Assembly (NCBI GenBank): GCA_031425695.1
Contig: JANPJV010000224.1
Coordinates: forward strand, 1-49,499
DNA length: 49,499 nucleotides
Reading direction: 5' to 3'
From: JANPJV01 sp031425695
Lineage (GTDB): Bacteria > Pseudomonadota > Gammaproteobacteria > Xanthomonadales > SZUA-5
A model generated the notes under the pieces. The model saw only the letters and a program-made list of their open reading frames with translations. It made no database searches and was not told the origin of the DNA. Below, piece by piece: positions 16,601-25,086 of this stretch; positions within the stretch are counted from its first letter, which is position 1, and each line of letters begins with the position of its first letter. The translations under genes and the position numbers were made by a program.

Positions 16601-17047
16601 GACGGCAAGGAGCTGGTCGTACCGAATAAGACCTTCATCACCGATCGCTTGGTCAACTGGACCTTGACCGATACCAAGACGCGGATCGTCATCAAGGTCG
16701 GCGTGGCGTACGGCACTCCGCCGGAACGCGTCCACATGCTGCTGCAGCGGATTGCCAATGAGCATCCGCTGGTACTCCAGGATCCCGCACCCCGGTCTTG
16801 GTTCATGGCCTTCGGCGCAAGCACACTGGACTTCGAGTTGCGCGTCTTTGTTGCCGCCGTTGCCGACCGCCTGCCGGTGATGAGCGAAATCAACATGGGA
16901 ATAGCGAATCTGTTCGCCAGCAACGGAATCGAGATCGCGTTTCCGCAGATGGACCTGCACGTCCGAACGGTGACACCGAAGCCGATCACGGATGCTGCCG
17001 ACAGCGCTCATCCCGGCGATGCCGAACACGCAATGAGCAGCGGCTGA
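13628..17047 (+). CDS. mscK: MscK/KefA-type mechanosensitive channel
   Basis: 1139 residues, close to the length of E. coli MscK. A signal peptide (to about residue 28, AAQAFAAD) precedes a long periplasmic region rich in Ala/Glu/Leu coiled coil (about 35-430). Many transmembrane segments follow from about 500 to 930. The conserved MscS pore and beta-domain is clear: GLGFGLQEIFANFVSGLILL at about 940-960, ERPFRVGDIITI, VTRISTRATTLLDFDGKELV, VPNKTFITDRLVNW. The channel would open under membrane tension and release solutes at osmotic downshift. It stands alone on the strand with 275 bp of apparently empty sequence upstream. Confidence 0.92.
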   Translation: MTRFYSFLFYKLPAIACAIGLGAAQAFAADPLPPSANAEIERARATLERGGLSEAQASTASAALDSAAAFEDQAQSAIDASGALLEAVATANREQTGLERALEISTTDTFRAWRSTLPANIAGAELETRLEAERAEVQRLRAEVSDFRGALSTQSSNALADIERNAELQLQIEALQRSLDAPPANGSDLPLAVQQAQQATQRAELRALSAELARGTLDRETAPLRRTHLELKLRRAQRDLGDHEQRVEVLQAISSLQQTDSLQPLLARLEAEAKVHAEGDSLLHLAAKDTLSLGRDLAATTRALIELQEDESARANARDGVAAALRDTRARLAVEGQDDSLGQILVLERRRLGSPDVVARRLDEVRQSLTRARLQLIALAGQRVALADISGAVVNAVDSVEAASESEAADLRSQLHTLLGERAELLPRLDIALQRYITALTLAENTLQAQLVDMLAVRELLDRRIYWIPSNGSIDLAWMSRVSAGWADLFKPARFMTSIELLRERVISHPLIPSLIVLAFIALMLVRVRAQALTELTVPLLRRPQEDRYALSWQALAVAIAASLPWALLIWGTGHVLISVGEPGRFSDSLGHSLIALSGSLLLLEFLRFLVVEHGLAHLHFRWMRDRRQAIARAAPLAILLLLPLQFVVGLALIRNQELAIDTAARCALIACCAIVGFMLYRLLAPNALWATRGGMPEPRRLRQMLRIGLPVLFFYLAMMIVSGYVYSGAIILNCLWLTLGTVAAVGVIHGMLSRWFLLGERRLAANRSEARKLAAAQEVASTGSDESAADVSEEMIALETVNVQTGRLLRATTLALWVGGLYLVWSEVLPALGRLDETVLWHVAGKAEDGSALSEAISLRSVLLGVLTLMLTTVAARNLPGLMELGMLSRTNINPASRYAITAMSRYAIVIVGSVIGLGLLGLRWSQLQWMAAALSVGLGFGLQEIFANFVSGLILLSERPFRVGDIITIADQTGTVTRISTRATTLLDFDGKELVVPNKTFITDRLVNWTLTDTKTRIVIKVGVAYGTPPERVHMLLQRIANEHPLVLQDPAPRSWFMAFGASTLDFELRVFVAAVADRLPVMSEINMGIANLFASNGIEIAFPQMDLHVRTVTPKPITDAADSAHPGDAEHAMSSG

Positions 17048-17286
17048 GATCCCGACTTCGGCGCACGGATCGTTTCAAAAACAAATGATCCTCGAAGGCG
17101 CCTCCGACCCGCCTTCAGCAACGCCCGGCACCGGTACGCAAAGACATCCCGAGCGAGGGCCAGCCGCTGCCAGCGAGATTGTCGGGTAGCCGTACGGATT
17201 GGCGCTGGGTGCATTGCGGCGTCGACCAGAGCACTGCGGAAGCACATATCCAACGCGCAGGCTTTGAGCGATTCGACGCGTTCGCC

Positions 17287-17313
17287 TTGTGGGAGCGGCC
17301 ATAGCCGCGATGC
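17287..17313. repeat. REP-like element
   Basis: CTTGTGGGAGCGGCCATAGC continuing CGCGATG matches the common dispersed 'TGTGGGAGCGGCT...GCCGCGATG' repeat of pseudomonads and xanthomonads. GCGGC-CATA-GCCGC forms its short hairpin. It lies between the channel gene and a convergent gene; the rest of 17048-17340 shows no gene. Confidence 0.75.
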
Positions 17314-17340
17314 CTCTGTTGACCTCCCTGGTAGTTGTTC

Positions 17341-18099
17341 TCAGGTCAACCTACCCAGCTCTTGTTGCTGCAGTTCCAGGTAATCGAGTCCGATGTCCGC
17401 TTCCTTCACGCCGGCCAGCACCGCGCGCCCGAGGTCCACGCTGGCGACCAGGTGCTGATAGCGCGCCTGGCTCATTTCCCAGACCCAAGGGTTGCCGGCA
17501 GTGGCCAGACAACTGCCGACAGCGCCGGCAACGTGTGCGCTGCGTCCAGGCCAATGCAATGCGTCGATCGCTTGTGTGAACGGGCGCTCGGCCGCGTCGG
17601 TGAGTTGCAGTCGTCCTTCGCCAATGGCCCTGGCCCAGTCGATGGCTGCCCGCAGGCAGGTTCGATGGGCTGTCGTCATGCCGCGTTTCGGCAGCAGCAG
17701 AAGGGCACGCTCGGCCGCGCGAACGGTCAATAGAATGCGCGCGCGATCGCTCATCCGATGCAAATCCAGCTCGCTCAATGTCGGCGGCGGTTGCAAGGGC
17801 GCCAGGGTCAGAGCGAGCTCGGCACAACGATGGATCAAGTGGCGCAGCGGTTCGGCTTCGGCTGGCCAACTGAGCTGGTCGATCTGTGCGATCAGGCGCT
17901 GTGCGACCCGCACGTCCACACGCACGGCGTTCTCGCCGACCTCGCGGGCCCACGCCACTGCCCACGTCATCAGGCGACGAATGGCATCGTATTGATTGAT
18001 CTCGGCCCAGCTCCATTGCGCGAGAAGTTGCGGCCAGGCACCCGCCGCAGCCTGGGCGCAATCGCGCAAATGCATGCGTATGTCGATCTCATTCAGCAT
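17341..18099 (-). CDS. Unrecognised protein with an internal duplication (third gene of cassette)
   Basis: 252 residues from the ATG at 18099 (MLNEIDIRMHLRDCA), chosen because longer starts overlap the upstream gene. No signal peptide or membrane segment is present. Two similar halves are visible: IRRLMTWAVAWAREVGENAV with IAQIDQLSWPAEA, and LRAAIDWARAIGEGRLQL with TQAIDALHWPGRSA. This points to repeated alpha-helical hairpins. No family was recognised. It is the last of three same-strand genes (17341-20409) with short gaps, probably one operon. Confidence 0.75.
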   Translation of the reverse strand: MLNEIDIRMHLRDCAQAAAGAWPQLLAQWSWAEINQYDAIRRLMTWAVAWAREVGENAVRVDVRVAQRLIAQIDQLSWPAEAEPLRHLIHRCAELALTLAPLQPPPTLSELDLHRMSDRARILLTVRAAERALLLLPKRGMTTAHRTCLRAAIDWARAIGEGRLQLTDAAERPFTQAIDALHWPGRSAHVAGAVGSCLATAGNPWVWEMSQARYQHLVASVDLGRAVLAGVKEADIGLDYLELQQQELGRLT

Positions 18100-18118
18100 C
18101 AAGCCACTACCTTTTTTA

Positions 18119-19246
18119 TCAGGAACCCGCGGCTCCCGGCGCATGCTGAGTCCACCAACGGATGCGCTTGAACGTGCCATTGCCCGGGTCATGACGGTTG
18201 CGATCGAATTCCCGCACGCCGCCTGGCAGCAGCACCGTGATCCGACGCGGGAGTTCCTGGAGCGGCAGCGCGAGCGCGGCGCCTAACGGTGCATCGTCGG
18301 CCAGGCCGAGTTCCCGGTTGAGCGATAACCGGGTGTGCTCAGTGACATCGCTCCCGGCCGGCACGTCGATTACCAGGTGCCGCAGGCAGTTCCACGGATG
18401 CGGTTGCTTCCGATCGTAATGGGGTCTGCGATCGAGGTACTTGTGCAAGGACGCGCCACAGTAGCCGGTGGCGCAGAGACTCAAGTAGTCGCCGTCGAAC
18501 AGGTCGAACGAGAGCTCGCCGAGTTCGCCCTTGGCCAGCTTGCGCAGCAGGAACACGGCGCGGGCGTTGTCGACGGGCTCGATATGGCGGTAGTGACCAT
18601 GCAAGAAGTGGATCTCGCCCTCGCGGACCCGGATTTCATCGGTGTGGCGCAGGCGCCCCTCGGGCTGTGGGTTGCGCGTTGCTCGCGCGCAGTGGCCGTC
18701 GAGTACATAGCCTTCGGGGAGATTCGCGCGCAGCCATTCGAGGATCTGCGCGACTGATCGGCCGACATAGATGCTCAAGTACAGCGGACCCAGGGTCGGT
18801 CCCCACGCCCAGTCCCATGATCGACTAGGTGGCAGGCCGGTGATGCGCAGCTGCGTGCCGATGTGGACATCGACATGACCGCGCGCCGCTGGGCTCAAGG
18901 TCAACGTTCCGGGCGGAAGCGATCGTAGCGATTGGCCATTGCCTTGCGGCACCAGCGCCAAAAGCCAGGCGTTGTCGAGGCGTACCCGTTGCACAGAAAC
19001 ACAGCGCTCGCAGGTGCCGTGCTGCCACACCGCGGCCGCGTCGTCGAAGTGAATCAGCAGCATGCTGCGGCCGTCGGTGAACTCCACCACGAGCGCCTTC
19101 CTGCGCGTCAAAGCCAGCAGCAGGCTGCCCTGCAGATGCCTTGGCACTTCAGCAAAGAAATCGACGACCGACCAGGCTTGCGCCAGCGTCTCGAGCACCG
19201 CTGCGGGCTGTGCACGCCATTTCACCGAATCGGGCGATTCGGGCAT
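18119..19246 (-). CDS. Unrecognised protein (second gene of cassette)
   Basis: 375 residues from MPESPDSVKWRAQ; this start lies 14 bp after the stop of the upstream gene, while a longer frame to 19330 would overlap it. The sequence looks soluble and alpha/beta (LLLALTRRKALVVEFTDGR, GPLYLSIYVGRSVAQILEWL, LCATGYCGASLHKYLDRRPH) with no signal peptide. Two Cys pairs (GTCERC and CATGYC) may bind metal or be incidental. No family was recognised. The neighbours suggest co-expression with 19261-20409 and 17341-18099. Confidence 0.7.
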   Translation of the reverse strand: MPESPDSVKWRAQPAAVLETLAQAWSVVDFFAEVPRHLQGSLLLALTRRKALVVEFTDGRSMLLIHFDDAAAVWQHGTCERCVSVQRVRLDNAWLLALVPQGNGQSLRSLPPGTLTLSPAARGHVDVHIGTQLRITGLPPSRSWDWAWGPTLGPLYLSIYVGRSVAQILEWLRANLPEGYVLDGHCARATRNPQPEGRLRHTDEIRVREGEIHFLHGHYRHIEPVDNARAVFLLRKLAKGELGELSFDLFDGDYLSLCATGYCGASLHKYLDRRPHYDRKQPHPWNCLRHLVIDVPAGSDVTEHTRLSLNRELGLADDAPLGAALALPLQELPRRITVLLPGGVREFDRNRHDPGNGTFKRIRWWTQHAPGAAGS

Positions 19247-19260
19247 GGAAGCGCTTGCGC

Positions 19261-20409
19261 TCAAAACACACCAATTCGCCAGCGCGCTTTCAGCGCCCGT
19301 TCGGCTCGTGCGATGAAATCGACGAGCCATCGGCGCTCGATCACTTCGGGGGATTGGCGCACCGCGAATGCGCCGTCGAGCGAAATCAGCGCGCTGCGCG
19401 GCAACGCCGGCTGGGTGCTTTCGATCGCGCCGAGCAAATCGCGCGCCTGCGCCAGCGTTCGCGAAGTTTCCTCTTTTTGGTACGAATCGACACGCGTAAA
19501 CCAGCGCGTGAGATACACCCCGAAATGGATCTCACGGACATGCCGCGCAGGGCAGGGCCCCGCATGCCGAGGATCCAATCCGCGCAGGCAGAAGGCGGCG
19601 AAGTTGGGACCAAAATCGAAGGCCGATTTGCCGCCATGCTCGCGATTGAACTGTACCCCAAGGAAATCCTGACGGGTCGCCACCTGCTGTACCCACTCGC
19701 TCAACCGCAGCTCACGGGAGTCATCGCGAGCGCTCCTGTAGCCCAATGTCTGCAGCTCCATGACATCGCCGTGCGCCGTGCAAATCGGTTTCAGCGCCTG
19801 GTGCGCGCGAATGGTCATCGCCAGGAACTCATCCAGCGTGCCCGCGCCCGTCAGCAGCAGCCGGTCGCGCTGTTCGCACACCGAAGCTGCCCGACGGTCG
19901 GCCAAGTTTCGAAAGTGCGTGCCCAAGGCTCGGCACTGCGCACGATTGAATCCGAAATGCTGGTCGCCGAACGCCAGGACAACGAGGCCTGTAGTTTCGC
20001 GCAACTGCTCGAGCGCCACTCGTGCATCGATGGCATCGGCTGTGTCGCTGGCAACCGCCTGGTAGGCGACTGCGTTCCCAGCGTCCGCGGCCAGCAATGG
20101 GACTGCGCGTTTCTTCTTTCGACCGGCGACCACACGGCCGTCTCCCGAGCCCGCAAAGGCCCGGGTTCGCGCGAGCCCTGCCGCGCACACTGCTGGCTCC
20201 GGCAACGGAATTGGGCGCCAGCGCTCGCTGGCCAGTAACTCACGCAGGTAGCCCGGCGGGGCGTTGGCGTCGCCCGCCGCATGGAAAAGGCGTGCTAACG
20301 CTTCGCTGAAGGGCGCGCCGTCGTCGACTTTGTGCATTCCCGCGTTTCTGGTCGTCGCCGCAGAACTTTGCTGCAGCCAATCCGACGACACGAGCAACTC
20401 ATCGTCCAC
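19261..20409 (-). CDS. Unrecognised protein (first gene of cassette)
   Basis: 382 residues, no signal peptide or membrane segment. Visible features are a basic patch AGRKKKRAVPLL, a central alpha/beta stretch (LVVLAFGDQHFGFNRAQCRA), and a C-terminal part with FAAFCLRGLDPRHAGPCPAR and REIHFGVYLTRWF. No known domain was recognised. It heads a probable three-gene operon of unknown proteins. The start has no strong ribosome site, and an internal Met (MHKVDDGAPF) near 20337 is an alternative. Confidence 0.7.
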   Translation of the reverse strand: MDDELLVSSDWLQQSSAATTRNAGMHKVDDGAPFSEALARLFHAAGDANAPPGYLRELLASERWRPIPLPEPAVCAAGLARTRAFAGSGDGRVVAGRKKKRAVPLLAADAGNAVAYQAVASDTADAIDARVALEQLRETTGLVVLAFGDQHFGFNRAQCRALGTHFRNLADRRAASVCEQRDRLLLTGAGTLDEFLAMTIRAHQALKPICTAHGDVMELQTLGYRSARDDSRELRLSEWVQQVATRQDFLGVQFNREHGGKSAFDFGPNFAAFCLRGLDPRHAGPCPARHVREIHFGVYLTRWFTRVDSYQKEETSRTLAQARDLLGAIESTQPALPRSALISLDGAFAVRQSPEVIERRWLVDFIARAERALKARWRIGVF

Positions 20410-20672
20410 GCAGTGGCCCCGACCGAGAAGTGCGGTGGCGAACGGTCGCCGCCGGTGGCAATTCTAATCGAGTGCAACAGCGTTCCGGGCCATGGGAAGC
20501 CAGAGGTCGCGAGTCCCATGCACGCCCCCGACTCGCTCGCGTCAAATAAATCACACGTGATCAATCTGCGACACGATCCCTCACGCAGTACAGGGTGTTT
20601 TGCAACACGCCTGGCGCTGGCCAGCGCAGGGATGCGTACTTAGAAAGACTCGCCGCCTTCCTGGCTTTTGTC

Positions 20673-22670
20673 CTACTCGAAGCCGCTTGCGAAAACTGCG
20701 TTGCTGAAGTGCGAATAGCTCATGCGGAAGTTGCCGCGTTCAGACGCACTCCAACCGCGCACGCGCGCGATCGCAGCACCAGTGAACGTGCTCGTCCATG
20801 TCAACGTGGACTGCGTACCGCAGCCATCGTCGTTCGTCCCCTGAAGCAGGCCGGCCCGGAAGACTTCGATCACGGTGTCGAACGCGGCCTCGCCGCAAGT
20901 TGCGAACAGGTAGGTTCGGCCGGTCTCGGCGTTGATCTGGAAGTCCCACCAGCCGAGTGGCCCGATATTGCCGGATCCGGAGAACTGTTGGCTGGTCGTG
21001 GGAACGATCAAGGGCGCCTGATTAGAAACGCGCACTGAAGCAGTCGAACCGACCCAATCGGCATTGTTCCCGAGGCTTGCCTCCACAGAACCGGTGCTGT
21101 TCAGATAGACCGCAGGGAAGTAGACCCCGGTAGGCACCGACGATGGGACGGGCAATGGACTAATGATGAGGGGCTGGATGGCATTCGGGAATGGTGCAAT
21201 CGTGACCGCATATTGCAGGTTGCCGATCTGGTAAACGGCACCGCTGTAGGTCATGCGCGATTCGGTGAGGTGCACGAGAATGGTCGGATTGACGATCGGG
21301 GTGGTGCCAAGATTCTCGAGCGTCATGTTGTTGAAGAAAGTCAGGAGGCCGCCATGGGTGACATTGGCACTGGCGAACAGCTGAAAATAGTTGGCCTGCA
21401 TGGACGCTGCATTGTCCGCCGTGTGATAAGCGCTCAGCGCGCCATCATGCAGGCTCAAGCCCGGGTAGGCCGAACGGATGGCCGCGGTATCGTCGCTGTG
21501 CAGACGCGGGCCGCGCGACCACTTGGGCCCGTAATTCATCACTGACGGCCAGAACACATTCTGGGATTCGAACGGGTGCTGCAGTCCCCAGGCATGGCCG
21601 AGTTCATGCAGCATGGTCTGGCGGAATCCCCAGACGCCGTTGCCGTTGACCGTGCCAAAGGCCTCGTCGGTGGTCCAGCCAAAGGCCGGATTGAGCGCGA
21701 TATCGGCTTCGAGGATCGGGCCGGTCGTCCAGCGAGCAAAGGTGATGCCGAGTGTATCGGGACCCCAGCCCTGGCCAAATTGCGAGTTCATCTGCGCATC
21801 GGTCGGAAAGCCGGCGATATCGAAGCGGCCATTCCCCCACGCCCACGTTCCCGTGGGCGTGACCAAGACGCGGTAGACGTCCCCGAATCGATTCCACTCC
21901 GCCATCATGTGCTGATCGAGCGGGCTCCAGGGAGTGAAGCTGGCCGGCAGCTGATTGAAGGTCACCGGCGGATTGGGCCGCCGGATCCACGAAAACGACG
22001 GGAGCGGGCCCACGCGTGCATTTGGCACCGATGCTGCGATGGGGCTCGCCAGTGCGCGATTTGGCGGCACCAGCGGGTCTGACTCGGCCGGCAACATGAA
22101 CGGTGCCAGCGGGCCCAGTGCAGGCGCATAGTCTTTGGCCAGCAATGCCGGGCCAGCCGGCTGCCGCTGGCGATCCGACTTGACCGGCGTTGCTGCGACC
22201 AGCGCTTCGAATTCGGATAGCCCGACGAGTTGGCGACCGTCGTCGAAATGCGCCTCGAACTTGAGTCCTTCATCAACCCTCAAGGCGCCGAATGCACCGA
22301 AGCGAACGCCCGAGAACACGGTGTTATCGCGCTGATTGAGGCAAAGCAGATAGCGTTCGCCGCGCGAAAAGCGCGGCAGGTCGCTTAGCGCGTGCGTCTC
22401 CGAGCCGACCGTGCCGCCGCCCTGGGTCAACACATAGGTATCGGCAAATTCGCCCCGGATCGCGTCGTCGACGCGAAACACGTGGTCGGTGACGATCAGC
22501 GTCTGCTGGGCATTCCAGCGCGATTTCACCTCGATCAGCGTGCCCGTGAAGATCCTCGGCGACGCGGCAAGATCTTCGAGGTCGTCCGGCGGAACCGTCG
22601 CCGAGTCCGCGCCCGAGTGCAAGAACAGCACCAGTGCAACAGCCATCGTGACACGCAATTTCGAGCGCAT
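20673..22670 (-). CDS. Secreted matrixin-type zinc metalloprotease with GFE tail
   Basis: 665 residues with a signal peptide (MRSKLRVTMAVALVLFLHSG). The catalytic region carries LHELGHAWGLQH (about residues 351-362), the HExxHxxGxxH zinc site of matrixin-like metzincins, followed by the Met-turn in WPSVMNYG. The N-terminal region (YVLTQGGGTVGSET, FSRGERYLLCLNQRDN) looks like a propeptide-type beta domain. The C-terminal region has Ig- and PPC-like beta sandwiches (WWDFQINAETGRTYLFATCG, FDTVIEVFRAG) and ends VFASGFE. It would be secreted and cut proteins outside the cell. It is divergent from a winged-helix regulator, with a motif shared with the beta-helix gene between them. Confidence 0.88.
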   Translation of the reverse strand: MRSKLRVTMAVALVLFLHSGADSATVPPDDLEDLAASPRIFTGTLIEVKSRWNAQQTLIVTDHVFRVDDAIRGEFADTYVLTQGGGTVGSETHALSDLPRFSRGERYLLCLNQRDNTVFSGVRFGAFGALRVDEGLKFEAHFDDGRQLVGLSEFEALVAATPVKSDRQRQPAGPALLAKDYAPALGPLAPFMLPAESDPLVPPNRALASPIAASVPNARVGPLPSFSWIRRPNPPVTFNQLPASFTPWSPLDQHMMAEWNRFGDVYRVLVTPTGTWAWGNGRFDIAGFPTDAQMNSQFGQGWGPDTLGITFARWTTGPILEADIALNPAFGWTTDEAFGTVNGNGVWGFRQTMLHELGHAWGLQHPFESQNVFWPSVMNYGPKWSRGPRLHSDDTAAIRSAYPGLSLHDGALSAYHTADNAASMQANYFQLFASANVTHGGLLTFFNNMTLENLGTTPIVNPTILVHLTESRMTYSGAVYQIGNLQYAVTIAPFPNAIQPLIISPLPVPSSVPTGVYFPAVYLNSTGSVEASLGNNADWVGSTASVRVSNQAPLIVPTTSQQFSGSGNIGPLGWWDFQINAETGRTYLFATCGEAAFDTVIEVFRAGLLQGTNDDGCGTQSTLTWTSTFTGAAIARVRGWSASERGNFRMSYSHFSNAVFASGFE

Positions 22671-22783
22671 TGCAGGCTCCTGTGAGGAACACGGACGTAC
22701 TAGCCATCTGGCAGCAACAGATAATGGTGCGTGGCTAACGATCCATCGGGCGATGCATAGGGTCTAGCGAAAAACTGCCGGGG

Positions 22784-22815
22784 AGGGCACTGAAAATTTC
22801 TGAATCTTTCTGAAT
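22784..22815. promoter_or_regulatory. 32-bp motif shared with 9009-9040
   Basis: CACTGAAAATTTCTGAATC and TTTCTGAA lie between the protease gene (starting 22670, minus) and the winged-helix regulator (starting 22859, plus). 27 of 32 bases match the copy upstream of the beta-helix gene. It could be the binding site of the adjacent regulator. Confidence 0.55.
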
Positions 22816-22858
22816 ACGCGCCAGGACGTGCTGGCTCGGCCCCGCGCGCGCTTCTGCT

Positions 22859-24505
22859 ATGTTGAAGCGGGCCGCCACCGAGGCGTCGAAGCAAAGACTC
22901 CGCCGGCTCCGAACTTTGGCAGACGTACGCGAAATCGAGCACTCCGAGGCGCGCGACGAGCCCGCCGCATCCGCGCGCGAATGGCGCATCGGGCACGCGC
23001 GATTCGAGCAACGCAGCGGTCGCCTGCGCATCGACGGCAGCCAGGTGGTCCTCGATCGCAGCAGCCGTAATCTGCTCCTGTGCCTGTTGCGCAATCCCGG
23101 CGAGACCGTCGGCAAGGATCAGCTCATGCGCGCCGGCTGGCCGGGGCGCGTGGTGTCCGAGAATTCATTGACCAAGGCCATCGGCCGCCTACGCGTCGCG
23201 CTCGGCGACGTCGATGGCGACGCGTTGCGCGTTGTCCATGGTTATGGGTATCGATTGACTGCCGAGGTCGAGCCGATCGAGCCCTTGCTGGCAACCGAAA
23301 AGCCGAGCTATCCGGTAAATGTCGACGAAATGGCGACGCCGGCCCCGGCGCCCGCGCCGGGATTGGCGCCGCCCGTCCTGCCAGGCCTGCGCGTGGGTGC
23401 GTGGCTGCCGCTGCTCGTCGTCGGCCTGCTGGCGCTTGTGAGCCTGGCATGGTTGGGCTGGCGCGCTGCCCCGATCAACGCGCCCGGGTCCGAGATTCCA
23501 CCCGGCTTCCAGGCCACGGACCGGCCGCTGCTCGAACGCGTCAGGCGCTCCACTACGAGCGCCGCGGCCTTCGAGCAATGGGTGCTCGCCCGAACCCGCT
23601 TCAACGATGACGAGACCGAAAACAGGCGTGTGCGCGATGCCTACCGCCGAGCGGTTGAATTGGACCCGCAATTCGTCGATGGCTGGCTTGGGCTCGCGGA
23701 CGTGCTCGGCCATTCGGGCTTGTATGCGGATTCAGCAGACGAGGCGCTGGCCGGCAAGCATGCCGCGATGCAGGCGGTCGACACCGCGATCCGGCTCGAT
23801 CCGACGCGCGCCGACGGCTACCTGCTTCGCGGTGACCTGCGCTATGCGCATTGGTGGGATTGGTATGGCTCCGAGGCCGACCTCGACAAGGCCGCAGCGC
23901 TCGGCATGGGCGCAGACAGCGCCTACCTTTTGCGCATGTGCCGCCTGCGCGCAGCACTGGGACGCGTGCCCGAGGCGATTGCACTGGGTCGCCAGGCTAC
24001 CCGGGCAGCAGTTAGACCCGGCGGTTGGCACGTGCTCGGATACCACTTGTTGTCAGTGGGCGACTTCGATTCCGCGCAGGAGGCACTGGCCGAGGCGATC
24101 CGCCAAATGCCACTGGATGAACATGCGCATTACTATCGGGGCCTGATCGAATTGCTGCAGGGGCGGCCAGCGCAGGCACTGCCGCATTTCGAAGCGAGCG
24201 CGCATTTCCTGCGCCTGACGGGTCGTGCCATCGCCAACCATGAGCTCGGCAACGCCGCCGCCTCCGAGCGCGACTTGCAGGTGCTGATCTCCCGGTATGG
24301 GCATATCACGCCTTACCAAGCCGCCGAGGTATACGCCTGGCGCGGCGAGAACGACGAGGCGATGCGCTGGATGGAACGCGCCTTCGAATTGCACGACGCC
24401 AGCTTCATGTATCTCAAGTTCGACCCGCTGCTGCGCAAGCTGCGTCCAGATCCGCGCTTTCAGCAATTGCTGGTGCGGGTCAACCTGCCGCCTGATCGTC
24501 TCTGA
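22859..24505 (+). CDS. Membrane-spanning winged-helix regulator with TPR domain (CadC/ToxR type)
   Basis: 548 residues. An OmpR/PhoB-type winged helix occupies about 40-140 (LLLCLLRNPGETVGKDQLMR, WPGRVVSENSLTKAIGRLR, VVHGYGYRL). One transmembrane segment lies at about 178-200 (LPLLVVGLLALVSLAWLGW). The periplasmic C-terminal part has TPR-like helices (AYRRAVELDPQFVDGWLGLA, AIRLDPTRADGYLLRGDL, ending LRPDPRFQQLL). Such one-component regulators sense outside signals and bind DNA at the membrane. The target may be the divergent protease gene; this is inference from position and the shared upstream motif. Confidence 0.88.
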   Translation: MLKRAATEASKQRLRRLRTLADVREIEHSEARDEPAASAREWRIGHARFEQRSGRLRIDGSQVVLDRSSRNLLLCLLRNPGETVGKDQLMRAGWPGRVVSENSLTKAIGRLRVALGDVDGDALRVVHGYGYRLTAEVEPIEPLLATEKPSYPVNVDEMATPAPAPAPGLAPPVLPGLRVGAWLPLLVVGLLALVSLAWLGWRAAPINAPGSEIPPGFQATDRPLLERVRRSTTSAAAFEQWVLARTRFNDDETENRRVRDAYRRAVELDPQFVDGWLGLADVLGHSGLYADSADEALAGKHAAMQAVDTAIRLDPTRADGYLLRGDLRYAHWWDWYGSEADLDKAAALGMGADSAYLLRMCRLRAALGRVPEAIALGRQATRAAVRPGGWHVLGYHLLSVGDFDSAQEALAEAIRQMPLDEHAHYYRGLIELLQGRPAQALPHFEASAHFLRLTGRAIANHELGNAAASERDLQVLISRYGHITPYQAAEVYAWRGENDEAMRWMERAFELHDASFMYLKFDPLLRKLRPDPRFQQLLVRVNLPPDRL

Positions 24506-24713
24506 ACCTCTGCAGCCGCAAGGCGCTGAGCAGGCTGAACCTGGTGCCGCTGGCGGCGGCAAGACGAACGGTCGGCCTCGTCAAGATCAGCAGTGGCGCA
24601 GTTGCACCGCGGGTGTGTGCACACCCAGAGCGCCAACTACAGGTTGTTTCCGTCGCGTCTCCCTTCAGCGCGACGTTGTGGAAACGAGATGAGCCAACAG
24701 CGCGGTTGCGCGC

Positions 24714-24842
24714 GTGACTGTCGACCATTGCTCGCGCATCTGCGACGGGCACGCTATCCGCGCGCTGTGCATCCACGGACTAGGCCTGCGCAAAGTAACT
24801 TCGATGTGCTGACGGCGCAGAGTGACGCGCCCTCTGGACACG
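24714..24842 (+). pseudogene. Fragment copied from the LRR gene at 31283
   Basis: About 130 bases match 31990-32120 inside the LRR gene, for example CTCGCGCATC, CACGCTATCCGCGCGCTGTG, AACTTCGA and GTGCTGACGGCGC, with scattered changes. It has neither end of the gene and no ribosome site. It shows that an LRR gene of this family once stood, or was partly duplicated, here. Confidence 0.85.
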
Positions 24843-24995
24843 TTCGACAGCATCGGCGAGATCCCCGTGAGCCTGACCGGCGCACAGGTGTGCGCAGTAC
24901 TGGAGCAAAGCGCGCGCAGCCAGAAACCGGAGACCCCGATGGATGCCGTCGGCGGCTTGTTGCACTCCCCGCGGGCGACTCCAGCGAACCCAATG
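24843..24995 (+). pseudogene. Possible C-terminal fragment of a 5'-nucleotidase-like protein
   Basis: The frame reads DSIGEIPVSLTGAQVCAVLE followed by QSARSQKPETPMDAVGGLL. The order 'V-x-LTGAQ-x-x-xxLEQ' resembles the C-terminal domain of secreted 5'-nucleotidases. It is fused directly to the LRR fragment and has no start. Assignment is tentative; it is part of gene debris filling 24506-25012. Confidence 0.35.
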
Positions 24996-25012
24996 CCTGT
25001 GGCTTGTAGTGA

Positions 25013-25085
25013 ATGTAAGAAATACTTTACATGGCTCACGCATGATGTAATCTATACCTTACATTAAGTACGGTAAGGGTTACAT
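25013..25085. promoter_or_regulatory. Repeated ATGTAA-N8-TTACAT operators
   Basis: Perfect palindromes ATGTAA-N8-TTACAT occur at 25013-25032 and 25045-25064, centred 32 bp (about three helix turns) apart. A degenerate third site (AAGTAC-N8-TTACAT) is at 25066-25085. The second overlaps a TATACC -10-like box, and the third covers the AAGGG ribosome site of the gene at 25087. This is a strong repression layout, and the obvious ligand is the XRE protein encoded in the same operon. Confidence 0.85.
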
Positions 25086-25086
25086 C

